A stretch of DNA of 64,000 bases from UBA4132 sp037133675 (lineage in GTDB: Bacteria; Pseudomonadota; Gammaproteobacteria; Methylococcales; Methylomonadaceae). Position 1 is the stretch's first letter, and every line of letters begins with the position of its first letter. The position numbers were made by a program, and so were the translations under genes. A model generated the notes under the pieces. That model saw only the letters and a program-made list of their open reading frames with translations. It was not told the origin of the DNA and did not search any database. The stretch covers positions 1 to 64,000 of the forward strand of contig JBAXNR010000007.1 of NCBI GenBank assembly GCA_037133675.1, in the 5' to 3' direction. This document shows positions 28,898 to 37,451 of this stretch, piece after piece.

Positions 28898-29656
28898 ATG
28901 AAAACTTTATCTATCGCGAATCAAAAAGGCGGAGTAGGAAAAAGCACTTTAACAGTGCATCTTGCTTATGCCGCCTTAGAAAAGGGTATGCGGGTTTTAT
29001 TGGTCGATATGGATAAACAGGGGAGTTTGTCTTTAAGTTTTAATAATGCCGAGGGCGAAGCGTCTAATCTTGTTGCCTCAAAGCTGTTTGATGGTGAGCC
29101 TAGCGTAGAGCAACCTCAGCTTGTCACTAAGCAACTGTCTATTATTCGCGCTGATTATGCGTTGTTATCCATTGATAAAGCAGAAAATGAGGTAATACGC
29201 CGTCCTGCTAAGGCTTTACGCCACTTTGCACAAGATTTCGATATTTGTCTGATAGATACGCCGCCTTTATTGGGAATTCGACTTATGGCAGCACTGGCAG
29301 CGTCTGATTTTGTGGTAACGCCTGTGTCAATTGGCTTGTATGAATTAGCGGGAGTTGCTGATTTGATGCAAACTATTCATGTAGTGCGCACTCAAGGCTT
29401 TAATCCTAAGTTAAAACACATCGGTATTTTACCAATGAAAACCAACAACCGAAGCAATGAGGAACAGCAAGAATTGATTGAATTGCGTACTCGCTATGGT
29501 CATGCAATTTTGCCTGAGGTTTTACCTGAGCGAAATGCCGTGCGCAAAGCAATTTCTAATCATTGTCCTGTCTGGGTAAAAACGCGGGGTGAAAGTCATT
29601 TGAAAGCAGCTAGAGAGTGGCGAGCGGCTTGTGAGTCTATCTTAGGGAGAATGTAA
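28898..29656 (+). CDS. parA: ParA-family partition ATPase
   Basis: ParA moves plasmid copies apart by ATP-dependent binding to the nucleoid. The deviant Walker A KGGVGKST is at residues 10-17, the second motif is LLVDMDKQGS near 37, and the CLIDTPP motif is near 122. At 252 residues with no N-terminal DNA-binding domain it resembles the short ParA types. Its stop overlaps the parB start by one base. The shared operator upstream suggests control by a separate repressor. Confidence 0.92.
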   Translation: MKTLSIANQKGGVGKSTLTVHLAYAALEKGMRVLLVDMDKQGSLSLSFNNAEGEASNLVASKLFDGEPSVEQPQLVTKQLSIIRADYALLSIDKAENEVIRRPAKALRHFAQDFDICLIDTPPLLGIRLMAALAASDFVVTPVSIGLYELAGVADLMQTIHVVRTQGFNPKLKHIGILPMKTNNRSNEEQQELIELRTRYGHAILPEVLPERNAVRKAISNHCPVWVKTRGESHLKAAREWRAACESILGRM

Positions 29657-30705
29657 TGACTGCTAAAAAATCGAGTTTAACGGGGGTATTAGCATTGGGT
29701 ATTGATGCTTTATTTACTGAAACCGATGCAGAATTTTCGATGATTCCGTTGGATATGATTGAGGTCAACGCGCAAATACGCGAGGATTTTGAGGATTCAG
29801 AAAACACGCTTGAGGATTTAGCTGCAAGTATTAAAGCCAGAGGAGTTTTACAACCCATTTTATTACGTTCTACTGATAACGGTTATGAACTAATTGCAGG
29901 TGAACGCCGCTACCGCGCTGCAAAATTGGCAGGTCTTGAAAACATCCCGTCATTTATCAGAAAAATGACGGATGTGGAAGCGGAAGATGCACAGCTTGCT
30001 GAAAATATTCACCGTAAAAATCTGACCCAGATTGAGGAAGCTAAGAAGATTCAACGTGACCTTGACCGTTTGGGTAGTATTGAAGCCGTTTTAGAATTAC
30101 ACCAAAAAAGCCGTCCTTGGCTATCTAAAATGATTTCGTTGTTAAGTTTGCCAGAGCAGACTAAACGGCTGATTACTGAGAATGTGAGTGCGGATGTTGA
30201 GGTTATAAATACCGTCAAAATTGTTGAAAAACTTGATCCAGTAAAAGCAAAGACGCTGGTGGATGACCTCAAAGATACACGAGGTAAAAAAAATGCGCGT
30301 GAAAAAGCAATAGCTGTTAAAGAGACAGTTAAACCAAAAAAAGTTAAAACTGTTGATATTGATATTTTCGCGGGCGCGAAAAAAGTTGGCGAAAATGTCG
30401 TTATTGATTATGCCAATATGCTTGGTGATTTTTATCTGAATATAGCTAAGGGTATTAAATCGCCTGAAAAGTTACATGATGAAATGGATTCAGAGGCATT
30501 GGCTGGTGTGACAAACTGGCTACGCGAGTTTTATGATTTGGGTGAAACGTCTAATGATGTGAGTCGTGCAGTTATGCAAGGCTTACATAACGGGCAATTT
30601 GGCAACACGCTATCGAGTGCGTTCGCGCTTTCTGCATTTTTATATGGTGCAGATAATAAAGCGGAATTTAATTTGTTGGCTATTTTTTCAAGCATCGAGC
30701 AATAA
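29656..30705 (+). CDS. parB: ParB/RepB/Spo0J-family partition protein
   Basis: ParB binds the centromere-like parS site and, with CTP in family members, loads ParA. The N-terminal ParB box is clear: LEDLAASIKARGVLQPI, GERRYRAAKLAG and AQLAENIHRKNLTQIEEA (residues about 50-130), then a helix-turn-helix region. The 18-bp TTTTCGCGGGCGCGAAAA repeat lies in frame inside the gene (30365-30382, encoding IFAGAK) in the linker before the C-terminal part. It keeps the frame open, so the repeat is tolerated as protein. The length is 349 residues. Confidence 0.92.
   Translation: MTAKKSSLTGVLALGIDALFTETDAEFSMIPLDMIEVNAQIREDFEDSENTLEDLAASIKARGVLQPILLRSTDNGYELIAGERRYRAAKLAGLENIPSFIRKMTDVEAEDAQLAENIHRKNLTQIEEAKKIQRDLDRLGSIEAVLELHQKSRPWLSKMISLLSLPEQTKRLITENVSADVEVINTVKIVEKLDPVKAKTLVDDLKDTRGKKNAREKAIAVKETVKPKKVKTVDIDIFAGAKKVGENVVIDYANMLGDFYLNIAKGIKSPEKLHDEMDSEALAGVTNWLREFYDLGETSNDVSRAVMQGLHNGQFGNTLSSAFALSAFLYGADNKAEFNLLAIFSSIEQ
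30365..30382. repeat. 18-bp near-palindrome, copy 2 of 5, inside parB
   Basis: Exact TTTTCGCGGGCGCGAAAA within the parB coding sequence, in the variable linker after the DNA-binding domain. An insertion of 18 bases keeps the frame, which could explain why it survives here. Confidence 0.9.
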
Positions 30706-30712
30706 AAATAAG

Positions 30713-30737
30713 GCGGAGTTTAATCACTCCGCTTTTT
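30713..30737 (+). terminator. Rho-independent terminator after parB
   Basis: Stem GCGGAGT (30713-30719) pairs with ACTCCGC (30726-30732) around TTAATC and is followed by TTTTT. It lies eight bases after the parB stop and before the TrfB-like gene. Confidence 0.85.
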
Positions 30738-30758
30738 AACAAAATTAGAAGGACTGAA

Positions 30759-31100
30759 ATGAAGATTAAGCGAATTATGACTAATGCGGAATTTGATGCC
30801 GTTAGCCATTTGTTGAAAATATCAGAGGAACGCATCAAAGCGGCACGGGCATTTCTTGTTAATGGCGAAACCTATCAAGTGATTGCCGATAGACATGGTT
30901 GTACCAGACAGGCAGTCGGCGGTTCTGTCAATGCAGTGTGGGAGGTATTTGAAAATTACAAAAAAGCCCAGAGTGCTGCGGCAAATGCTAATGCGTCTTT
31001 ACCAGACGATTGGGAGGAAGTTACTTTAGTCGCGCCACGTTATCTTATTGAAAAGTTTAAAAGGGCGGTTTTTCTAGTTTCTCAGCAATCAAAAAAATAG
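30759..31100 (+). CDS. TrfB/KorA-type transcriptional repressor
   Basis: A 113-residue DNA-binding protein. A helix-turn-helix is seen in TYQVIADRHGCTRQAVGGSV (about 45-64), and the C-terminal stretch LPDDWEEVTLVAPRYLIEKF is typical of TrfB-related proteins. KorA/TrfB proteins hold down replication, partition and transfer genes of broad-host-range plasmids. It is the best candidate in the window to bind the three shared operators, though the RK2 KorA site has a different sequence. It lies just past the parB terminator, with an AGAAGGA ribosome site. Confidence 0.85.
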   Translation: MKIKRIMTNAEFDAVSHLLKISEERIKAARAFLVNGETYQVIADRHGCTRQAVGGSVNAVWEVFENYKKAQSAAANANASLPDDWEEVTLVAPRYLIEKFKRAVFLVSQQSKK

Positions 31101-31232
31101 CAGCAGTGAAGCCGAAAAAAAAGCCCTGAGCCTTTCGACACAGAGCTTCAAGTATCAACGTAAGTAAAATAAAAACCAACTAAGTAGCTTAAATTTACTT
31201 TACCAAGCAATTATATCACGCAAGGCGAAATA

Positions 31233-32303
31233 ATGAAAAAGATAGACAAAAGTAAACTTGTTTCTGATGATGCTTTTTCCAATAGTCAGATGACACTTTT
31301 TCAAACCTTTCTTTCTAACAACAAAAATAACGACTCTTTCTCAAATGCAATTGATTTTTGGGACAGTACCCCTCGTTTTTCCATTTCTCGACAAAGACAA
31401 GAAAAACTAAGACTTATTGGTGGTTTTTTGCCAATTGCTTCAATAGAGTTTCATTATCGAGGCGGAACATATACCGCAAATATTCGCCCTGCCAGACTTG
31501 AATTGAAAAATGAAGAAGGTAAGCCTTCGGGTGAAACTATTGAATATTATCCTAGCGCACGAGAAGAAATTATTGAACTTGCCCTTAGAAAAATTACTGC
31601 GGTGCAAAATTCTGGTTATTTTGATAAATCAAGTTTTCGTTCTGGTTGTCGTTTTACACTTTACCAATTACGGCAAGAGCTAAAAGAAAAAGGTCATTCA
31701 TTACGTTATGACGAATTGATGGAAGGACTCAAAATTCTTTCTCTAAGCAGTATTGAAATAGTAGGAGAAGGTAAAGAATTAAGCAATTTTTGCGCCATTT
31801 CATCCTATTTACCTTCATTAATAACGGTAACTAGGCAAGAGTTTGATACCGATGCAAAAGCAAAATGTTGGGTACAGTTCCATCCATTAGTTACCAACAG
31901 TATTCAACAATTATCTTATCGACAATTTAATTATTGCCGTTTGATGAATTGTCGTACTCAACTTGCTCGCTGGCTGCTAAACAACTTAGTTATGAAATAC
32001 ACACAAGCTTCATTTGCAACCAGTTTCGATATTCGTTATAGCACAATCAAACGCGATAGTGCATTACTAGACGGATATAAAGTGCAGCGTCAAGCTATCG
32101 CGGTTTTAGATAAAACTTGGAAAGAAATTAAGTCTTTAAAGCTACTAATGGTAATTGAGAAAATTGAACAGCGTGGAAAAAATAAAAAGCTGGAAGACAT
32201 TATTTACACACTTTATCCATCCCCCGATTTTGTAGCTGAACAAAAAGCGTCTAATCGTCGCCAAAATGATGCAAAAGCTAGTCAAGCGACAATGATTAAA
32301 TAG
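31233..32303 (+). CDS. Iteron-type plasmid replication initiator protein
   Basis: The protein would bind the iterons just downstream and open the origin. The 356 residues have a two winged-helix Rep layout; recognisable parts are FRSGCRFTLYQLRQELKEKG, CWVQFHPLVTNSI and RTQLARWLLNNLVMKYTQA, as in TrfA-like or IncP/IncW-like initiators. Its stop codon lies inside the first iteron. The upstream ribosome site AAGGCGAA fits ATG 31233. The family call is by overall pattern and by position next to the origin, not by one decisive motif. Confidence 0.8.
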   Translation: MKKIDKSKLVSDDAFSNSQMTLFQTFLSNNKNNDSFSNAIDFWDSTPRFSISRQRQEKLRLIGGFLPIASIEFHYRGGTYTANIRPARLELKNEEGKPSGETIEYYPSAREEIIELALRKITAVQNSGYFDKSSFRSGCRFTLYQLRQELKEKGHSLRYDELMEGLKILSLSSIEIVGEGKELSNFCAISSYLPSLITVTRQEFDTDAKAKCWVQFHPLVTNSIQQLSYRQFNYCRLMNCRTQLARWLLNNLVMKYTQASFATSFDIRYSTIKRDSALLDGYKVQRQAIAVLDKTWKEIKSLKLLMVIEKIEQRGKNKKLEDIIYTLYPSPDFVAEQKASNRRQNDAKASQATMIK

Positions 32304-32599
32304 GGGGGAATAGGTGACGGCTTACCAAAGAAATAGGGGGGAATAGGTGACGGCAATAGGGGGGAATAGGTGACGGCTTGATATTTTTACCGAAGAACTG
32401 CCAACAAATTATCAAGCAATAGGGGGGAATAGGTGACGGCTTGTCGAAAAATAGGGGGGAATAGGTGACGGCTTGTCGAAAAATAGGGGGGAATAGGTGA
32501 CGGCTTGGTTTTTTCTCTGTCAATAACTCGAATTTAATTAAAAATTATGGAGAAAAATGTCTTGTTTTTGCTCAACTAAGGGGGAATAGGTGACGGCTT
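32299..32599. repeat. Plasmid origin iterons, seven direct repeats
   Basis: Seven copies of a 21-25 base unit with core GGGGAATAGGTGACGGC, all in the same direction, at 32299-32323, 32332-32354, 32355-32379, 32418-32442, 32450-32474, 32482-32506 and 32577-32599 (the last is shortened at its 5' side). Copies 1-2 and 4-6 start 32-33 bases apart, about three helical turns. They directly follow the initiator gene and are typical binding sites for it. They explain the proline-rich false reading frame on the other strand. Confidence 0.93.
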
Positions 32600-32702
32600 A
32601 TATTTTCAACTGATTGATTTTATTATTTTAAAAAGCTATTTTTTCTACCCTATCCTTTTATTCTTTTTATTAATCTTTTTCTTTAACCTAAAATGTGGAT
32701 AA
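32600..32702. other. AT-rich opening region and DnaA box of the plasmid origin
   Basis: After the last iteron comes about 90 bases rich in T and A runs, followed by a perfect DnaA box in inverse orientation, TGTGGATAA (32694-32702). Iterons, AT-rich stretch and DnaA box together form a standard theta-type oriV. Confidence 0.8.
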
Positions 32703-32729
32703 CTTTTACAATTCTTGGAGATATTTACC

Positions 32730-33029
32730 TTGCACCAAAAAAATAGAAGAAAACCACTAGCAGGAACTTTTGAACAAGTTTTACAGCGTGTCAATCATGA
32801 ATCAACTAGCCAAACGACCCTCATCATTGCAAAATTTGCTATGTCATTACTGGATAGTATTGAATTCGATTTGTCTCAAATAAACGAACTATCCACAACT
32901 GACCAAAAATTAGTTATGGTAATGTTCGATTTTTGTATAACAGAAGGATTAACAGAGGATGAGCGTAAAGAAGCATCCGTAGCATTCAGTCCTTTTTTAG
33001 AAATATTCAAAAATGGAACAAGACATTGA
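32730..33029 (+). CDS. Small plasmid protein of unknown function
   Basis: I do not recognise this protein. From the chosen TTG start (32730, nine bases after GGAG) it has about 99 residues, mainly helical, with an acidic C-terminal half (CITEGLTEDERKEASVAF). There is no signal or membrane segment. An alternative TTG at 32715 lies on the ribosome site itself. It follows oriV and precedes the Toprim gene in the same direction, so it is probably expressed with replication functions. Confidence 0.6.
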   Translation: MHQKNRRKPLAGTFEQVLQRVNHESTSQTTLIIAKFAMSLLDSIEFDLSQINELSTTDQKLVMVMFDFCITEGLTEDERKEASVAFSPFLEIFKNGTRH

Positions 33030-33106
33030 AATTATCAAATAACCATAATTTACATTTCAAAAGCCTACTGGGGAAAGAAAGTTTCTTCTTTTCCCAGTAG
33101 AAAATT

Positions 33107-33994
33107 ATGAAAGCTAACATTGAACAGTTACGGCAATTAGATTTGATACTTATCTCATCACGACTTGGTTTAGAGCAAGATCAGAATGACTCTAAACAAT
33201 TTAAAAGCGATAGCTACCGAATCAGTTTAACTGGTCAAAAATGGTTTGACCATAATGCAAATATAGGCGGTGGCGGGGCAATTGATTTAACAATGCACAT
33301 CAAACAAATAACATTTACCAACGCTGTTAATTGGCTAACTGGTGTTGATAGCGTAGTTCTTTTACAATCTCACAATAACATTAATAAAAAGCTAGCACTA
33401 AAGCAGAAAAAATCATCGATACCAATACCTAACGCTAATAATCTACAAATGGTTAAAAATTATTTAACCAGTCAACGAGGCTTAAATGCCGATCTTGTCC
33501 AGTGGTGCATAACTAAAGGATTAATTTATGCTGATTCGCGTAGTAATTGCGTTTTTATGTACGGTGTACGCGGTGCAGAATTGCGTGGTACGGATTCTAT
33601 TGTCCAATGGCGCAGTATTTATGGAACAATTGAACACGGTTTTATTCTTCCTGCTCAAAATGCTCAAGGAGTCGCTTTATTGGAATCTGCCATAGACGCA
33701 TTAAGTTACAGACAGCTACATCGAAAGATTATTACCTGTTCTATGGCGGGTAATAGTAATCACACAGTAATGAATCAGGCAGTTTTTATTGCAAAAGCAA
33801 ATAATCTGCCTGTTTTAAGCGCGTTTGATGCTGACAAAGGTGGTGACATTGCAAATACGATTTTAAGCCAATACGCCGCATTAAATGGCGTTAAAATCGT
33901 ACAAGATAGACCAATACAAGGTAAAGATTGGAATGATGTATTATTAAGCAATACCTTTGATAGTCATATAGACCAACCCAGCGGTGATACTTGA
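33107..33994 (+). CDS. Toprim-domain protein, probable plasmid primase-like (DUF3991/Toprim)
   Basis: The N-terminal half has the DUF3991-type stretch KWFDHNANIGGGGAIDLTMH (about 45-64). The C-terminal half has Toprim motifs: LLESAIDALSY, with the catalytic-type glutamate near residue 194, and SAFDADKGGD near 243-252. Such proteins are thought to prime or process DNA during plasmid replication or transfer. At 295 residues it has no helicase part. Its last 51 bases overlap the convergent stbC-like gene. Confidence 0.82.
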   Translation: MKANIEQLRQLDLILISSRLGLEQDQNDSKQFKSDSYRISLTGQKWFDHNANIGGGGAIDLTMHIKQITFTNAVNWLTGVDSVVLLQSHNNINKKLALKQKKSSIPIPNANNLQMVKNYLTSQRGLNADLVQWCITKGLIYADSRSNCVFMYGVRGAELRGTDSIVQWRSIYGTIEHGFILPAQNAQGVALLESAIDALSYRQLHRKIITCSMAGNSNHTVMNQAVFIAKANNLPVLSAFDADKGGDIANTILSQYAALNGVKIVQDRPIQGKDWNDVLLSNTFDSHIDQPSGDT

Positions 33995-34417
33995 TGAAAT
34001 CAAAGCAATAGAACTAATTTCTATCAACCTAATCCATTTTGCCCTGTGTAACTCTTTAATCCCTTTATTCAGCGTAAAAATCAATCGAGTATTCTTTTTT
34101 GAGTTAGCAGAACCTAAGGCTATAAGTACAGCCTCTTGAATTACCTCACGTTGTTCAACTGTTATTTTCGTAAAATTTTCACGGGTTTGATTATCCAAAT
34201 ATTCTGCCAGTTCAGTCTTCGCCTGTTCAGTGAAATCAGTAATCATCATCCGATACTGATCCCCAGCTTTTTCTAACGCAAAAATCGTATTAGAAATTTT
34301 TTCTTCGGCATCCGTTACCAATACAGGCAATGCCTCAATGCGAAAAATAAGTGTATCCAAATCGCCAAGTATTTCGGCTATTAGAGCTTCACGAACAGTA
34401 CGCGGCTCATTCTTCAT
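33944..34417 (-). CDS. StbC-like plasmid stability protein with C-terminal membrane anchor
   Basis: A 157-residue protein with a helical body and one hydrophobic segment at the C-terminus (about 133-153, ISSIALISSSITAGLVYMTI). It is the third gene of an stbABC-like operon and overlaps the StbB-like gene by four bases. In R388 the role of StbC is not settled. The anchor suggests that this operon's ATPase may be linked to the membrane. The name rests on gene order. Confidence 0.6.
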   Translation of the reverse strand: MKNEPRTVREALIAEILGDLDTLIFRIEALPVLVTDAEEKISNTIFALEKAGDQYRMMITDFTEQAKTELAEYLDNQTRENFTKITVEQREVIQEAVLIALGSANSKKNTRLIFTLNKGIKELHRAKWIRLIEISSIALISSSITAGLVYMTIKGIA

Positions 34418-35118
34418 TTAAACAAAGTTCTAAAAACATCATCAAGATTTTTATTAGCCGTCACTGATAAACGCTTCAAGGCGATCATCTTGACACATTC
34501 GTCTTTTTCATCGCCTGACACTTCGCGCAATTTAGCACGGTAATCTGTAATATCGTCAGTAATATCGCTTAAAGATTTACCAACAGACTTCATTCGTTCA
34601 AACACTTCATTAGCATAAATCACTGTCTCTGGACGGATAATAAAAGATTTTTCCAGTGCTGCTAATCCAAACAGCGAACTAAATTCATCGGTTACTAATT
34701 CATCTATTTCAACTTTGTTAAAAACTACGCGAATACGTTTTTTATCGATACCTAACTTATGCAATGCACGAATTGTGTTGACAGTATCGGCTTGTACTTT
34801 TTTCTCTTTAGTGACAGGTACGACAAAATAATCAAATTCTTCGTGTGAACCATCATACTGCTGCATGAGCTTCAAAAAATCTTCAACATTAGAAGCACCG
34901 ACATCAATAATCGCAGAATCTAGCAACATCAATTCATCGATTAAATCGCCAAATTTCTTACCTTTCATTTTTTCCACTTCTACGCCATCGGAATCAGCAC
35001 CCGCATTGATTGATTCAATAGAAAAAATAGGGGCATTATTCATGCGAGGTTTAAGCAAATGCGCCGATGTTGTGGTTTTACCCACGTTCCCTGAAAAATT
35101 TATTACTGCTACTTTCAT
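34414..35118 (-). CDS. stbB: StbB-type ParA-like ATPase
   Basis: StbB proteins affect the position and stability of conjugative plasmids and their conjugation. The P-loop is FSGNVGKTTTSA (residues 8-19), and a switch-like motif AIIDVGAS lies near residue 70. The 234-residue size fits the family. It is distinct from the ParA at 28898, so the plasmid has two ParA-type ATPases. It overlaps both neighbours by four bases, a tightly coupled operon. Confidence 0.85.
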   Translation of the reverse strand: MKVAVINFSGNVGKTTTSAHLLKPRMNNAPIFSIESINAGADSDGVEVEKMKGKKFGDLIDELMLLDSAIIDVGASNVEDFLKLMQQYDGSHEEFDYFVVPVTKEKKVQADTVNTIRALHKLGIDKKRIRVVFNKVEIDELVTDEFSSLFGLAALEKSFIIRPETVIYANEVFERMKSVGKSLSDITDDITDYRAKLREVSGDEKDECVKMIALKRLSVTANKNLDDVFRTLFK

Positions 35119-35519
35119 TTTTTATTCCTTTTTGCGAATTTGGCTAATGCCTCTAGGTCAGGTGTGCTGTTCATAATCGCATTTAAGTCAGCGGGATCAT
35201 GAGAGGCAACCAGTGGTTTTTCAGTTTGAATGTTTTCTATAAGTGTTTCCTTTGGTGAAGTTTTAATCTGAAGAATGGATTGATTTTTTCGCGTTTTACG
35301 GATTCTGGCTAAAGTAGTATCGAAATTTTTAAGCGTTATTTCAAGACCATATTCAGCAAGAATTTCAATAATAGAGGAACGAGAAACACCCGCCGCTAAA
35401 GCGGTTTCAACGTCATCAATGACATCTCGCAATTGAGCTGCTTTTGAACGGTTTATATCGTTGGAAGCGAGTTCACGGAGTTTTTCAGATACAGAGTTTT
35501 TATCCACGCAGTTATCCAT
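35115..35519 (-). CDS. stbA: StbA-like DNA-binding protein
   Basis: First gene of the stb-like operon. The core (residues about 12-75) contains SKAAQLRDVIDDVETALAAG and VSRSSIIEILAEYGLEI, then LARIRKTRK, a helical DNA-binding layout found in plasmid StbA/TraD-like proteins. In R388, StbA binds direct repeats beside its own gene and oriT; here a block of direct repeats lies 110-200 bases upstream. I place the start at ATG 35519; a GTG at 35555 would add 12 residues without support. The C-terminal 50 residues look unstructured. Confidence 0.7.
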   Translation of the reverse strand: MDNCVDKNSVSEKLRELASNDINRSKAAQLRDVIDDVETALAAGVSRSSIIEILAEYGLEITLKNFDTTLARIRKTRKNQSILQIKTSPKETLIENIQTEKPLVASHDPADLNAIMNSTPDLEALAKFAKRNKK

Positions 35520-35593
35520 CTTTGATTGAGCTGGGCATAGTGGAGCTAATAACACACCTTGTCAATTTATATGTCGTATTAGTGTAGTAATTA

Positions 35594-35710
35594 TGTTGTG
35601 AAGTGTAGTAATAACGTAGTACTAATGCAGTACTAATGCAGTACTAATGCAGTACTAATGTAGTACTAATGTAGTAATGTGTTTTATTTGTGTTGTGAAG
35701 TGTAGTAATA
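35594..35710. promoter_or_regulatory. oriT-like region with stb-type direct repeats
   Basis: Five tandem 11-bp repeats GTACTAATG(C/T)A fill 35619-35673. They are flanked by two exact 20-bp direct repeats, TGTTGTGAAGTGTAGTAATA, at 35594-35613 and 35691-35710. The region lies between the leftward stb-like operon and the rightward mobC-relaxase pair, where R388 has its stb repeats and oriT. I could not identify a nic site. The rest of the 295-base gap (to 35814) has only weak promoter-like matches. Confidence 0.75.
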
Positions 35711-35814
35711 GTGTTGTATTGACGAAAACAAGAGCGAAAATAACTAGGGCAGGATAGGCTTTGATGATGCGATTGTGCTACAATTTCTAAAAAGCCCACC
35801 CAATAGTTCCTTGC

Positions 35815-36348
35815 ATGGCAAAATTAGAAACAATAAGAGCGCGTGTTGAACCCGACATAAAACTACGTTTTAGCGAACTTGCCAAGCAACAAGGGCTGTC
35901 TGAATCAGAGCTATTAAGGTCGATTGTTTTAGACCTGACCAACCAAGAAACGCCCGCAGTTCAATCGATAAAAATCGATACAGAACACCTAGAGCTTGAA
36001 AGACTCAGCATTCGCTTACCAATGTTTTTAATGCAAGCTGCCAAACAAAATGCCAAAACTAAAGGCATGGCTATTAGCCGTTGGGTATCTGCGTTAGTGC
36101 AAGCCAATTTGACAGGACAACCGATCATGACGACCGAGGAAATCATCGTATTACAAGCCAGTAATCGAGAATTAACCGCTATTGGACGCAACATCAATCA
36201 AATTGCTAAGGTACTCAATGAGTCTTTTTATCGCGTTGAACAGGTAAAAATGGAGACGCTGAATGAGTTAATGCAGGTCATTAATACGAACCAAGCTGCC
36301 ATCCGTGCGTTAATTCGTGTCAGTCAAAACTACTGGAAAGCCGACTAA
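35815..36348 (+). CDS. mobC: MobC-type relaxosome accessory protein
   Basis: It would help the relaxase open oriT. The N-terminus has a ribbon-helix-helix look (ARVEPDIKLRFSELAKQQGLS), a second similar stretch follows (LSIRLPMFLMQAAKQNAKTK, about 63-82), and the C-terminal part contains IGRNINQIAKVLN, the MobC signature. The length of 177 residues is larger than single-domain MobC because of the duplicated N-terminal part. It ends by overlapping the relaxase start by one base. Confidence 0.85.
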   Translation: MAKLETIRARVEPDIKLRFSELAKQQGLSESELLRSIVLDLTNQETPAVQSIKIDTEHLELERLSIRLPMFLMQAAKQNAKTKGMAISRWVSALVQANLTGQPIMTTEEIIVLQASNRELTAIGRNINQIAKVLNESFYRVEQVKMETLNELMQVINTNQAAIRALIRVSQNYWKAD

Positions 36349-37409
36349 TGCCCTTGATTGAAACCGAACTAGGCAACGCACTCGATTATTCCGTTAAGCG
36401 CAAAGCAAATCGTACTCGAAATCTGAGAAGCATAGCCAGTGGTATTACCCGAAAAACAGGCAACGGATCTTCTGAAGTCATGGTGAAAATTACAGGTTTT
36501 GGCAAAGGAACCAGTCACGCTCAAGCACACATCACCTATATATCCAGAAACAGCAAATTAGAACTAGAAAATGACCGAGGTGATATTTTTAAGGGTGAAG
36601 AAGAGATAAATGCCTACTTTAAGAACTGGGAACAGGACTTTAATGGCACTAAGCGATACAAAAACCAACGAGACACGCTGCACCTAGTGCTTTCCATGCC
36701 AGAAAATACTGCCCCCGAAGCCGTTAAAAATGCCGTGCGTGACTTCTCAAAGGCAACCTTTAGCTATAATCATGACTATGTGTTCGTATTGCACACCGAT
36801 GAAAAACATCCACATTGCCATTTAGCGGTTAAATCCCTAGGTTTTAACACCAAGCGTTTAAATCCTCGTAAAGCCGACTTACAACATTGGCGTGAAAGTT
36901 TTGCAGAAAAGCTGCGCGAACAAGGTATCGATGCCGAAGCAACGCCCCGTAGTAGCCGTGGTGTCATCAAAAAAGCCGAATCCAGTGTGATTCGTCATAT
37001 TGAACAGGGCGATAAAACCCATCAACCGCGTGTGTCTAAAGTGAAGGCGATGAAAATAAAACAAGCCGCCGAAGAGCTTGTTGCCGAAACACAAGGGCTA
37101 TCCACTGAGCCTAAACCGTGGGAGACTGCCATTCAAGCCAAACAAGACAGTGTTAGAAAAGCATGGCTGAATAGCGCGACCACCCTTGAAAAACACACGC
37201 ATTCAGACCATGACAATAACGGTTACGAAGATAAAAAACTCGCTAATAATATTCGTCATTTTGTGTCTGTTATGCCAGCGATTGAAACCGAGCGCGATCA
37301 AATTAAACAAAAGCTATTGCTGAAATTTACTAAGCAACCAGAAATTACCCGCAATAACAACGAAAATACCGTAAATAACAGCAAACTGAAAAATGAACGT
37401 GAGCGGTAA
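36348..37409 (+). CDS. MOBP-type conjugative relaxase
   Basis: The relaxase nicks oriT through a tyrosine and leads the strand into the recipient. The probable catalytic Tyr64 is in HITYISRNSK. The metal site is HTDEKHPHCHLAV (His149, His156, His158). The 353-residue chain contains the relaxase domain and a basic tail but lacks the long C-terminal LPD7/primase region of many MOBP relaxases; a separate LPD7 gene lies at 39505-40758 on the other strand. Thus the usual fusion has been split, or was never formed. Confidence 0.92.
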   Translation: MPLIETELGNALDYSVKRKANRTRNLRSIASGITRKTGNGSSEVMVKITGFGKGTSHAQAHITYISRNSKLELENDRGDIFKGEEEINAYFKNWEQDFNGTKRYKNQRDTLHLVLSMPENTAPEAVKNAVRDFSKATFSYNHDYVFVLHTDEKHPHCHLAVKSLGFNTKRLNPRKADLQHWRESFAEKLREQGIDAEATPRSSRGVIKKAESSVIRHIEQGDKTHQPRVSKVKAMKIKQAAEELVAETQGLSTEPKPWETAIQAKQDSVRKAWLNSATTLEKHTHSDHDNNGYEDKKLANNIRHFVSVMPAIETERDQIKQKLLLKFTKQPEITRNNNENTVNNSKLKNERER

Positions 37410-37451
37410 ATTACAGTTACAAAAATCGTGTTGATGCAACAGCAACCATGA

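Noticed and set aside
32296..32523. Minus-strand 75-residue proline-rich reading frame
   Set aside because: It is the back translation of the iteron repeats (HLFPPI repeated); no ribosome site.
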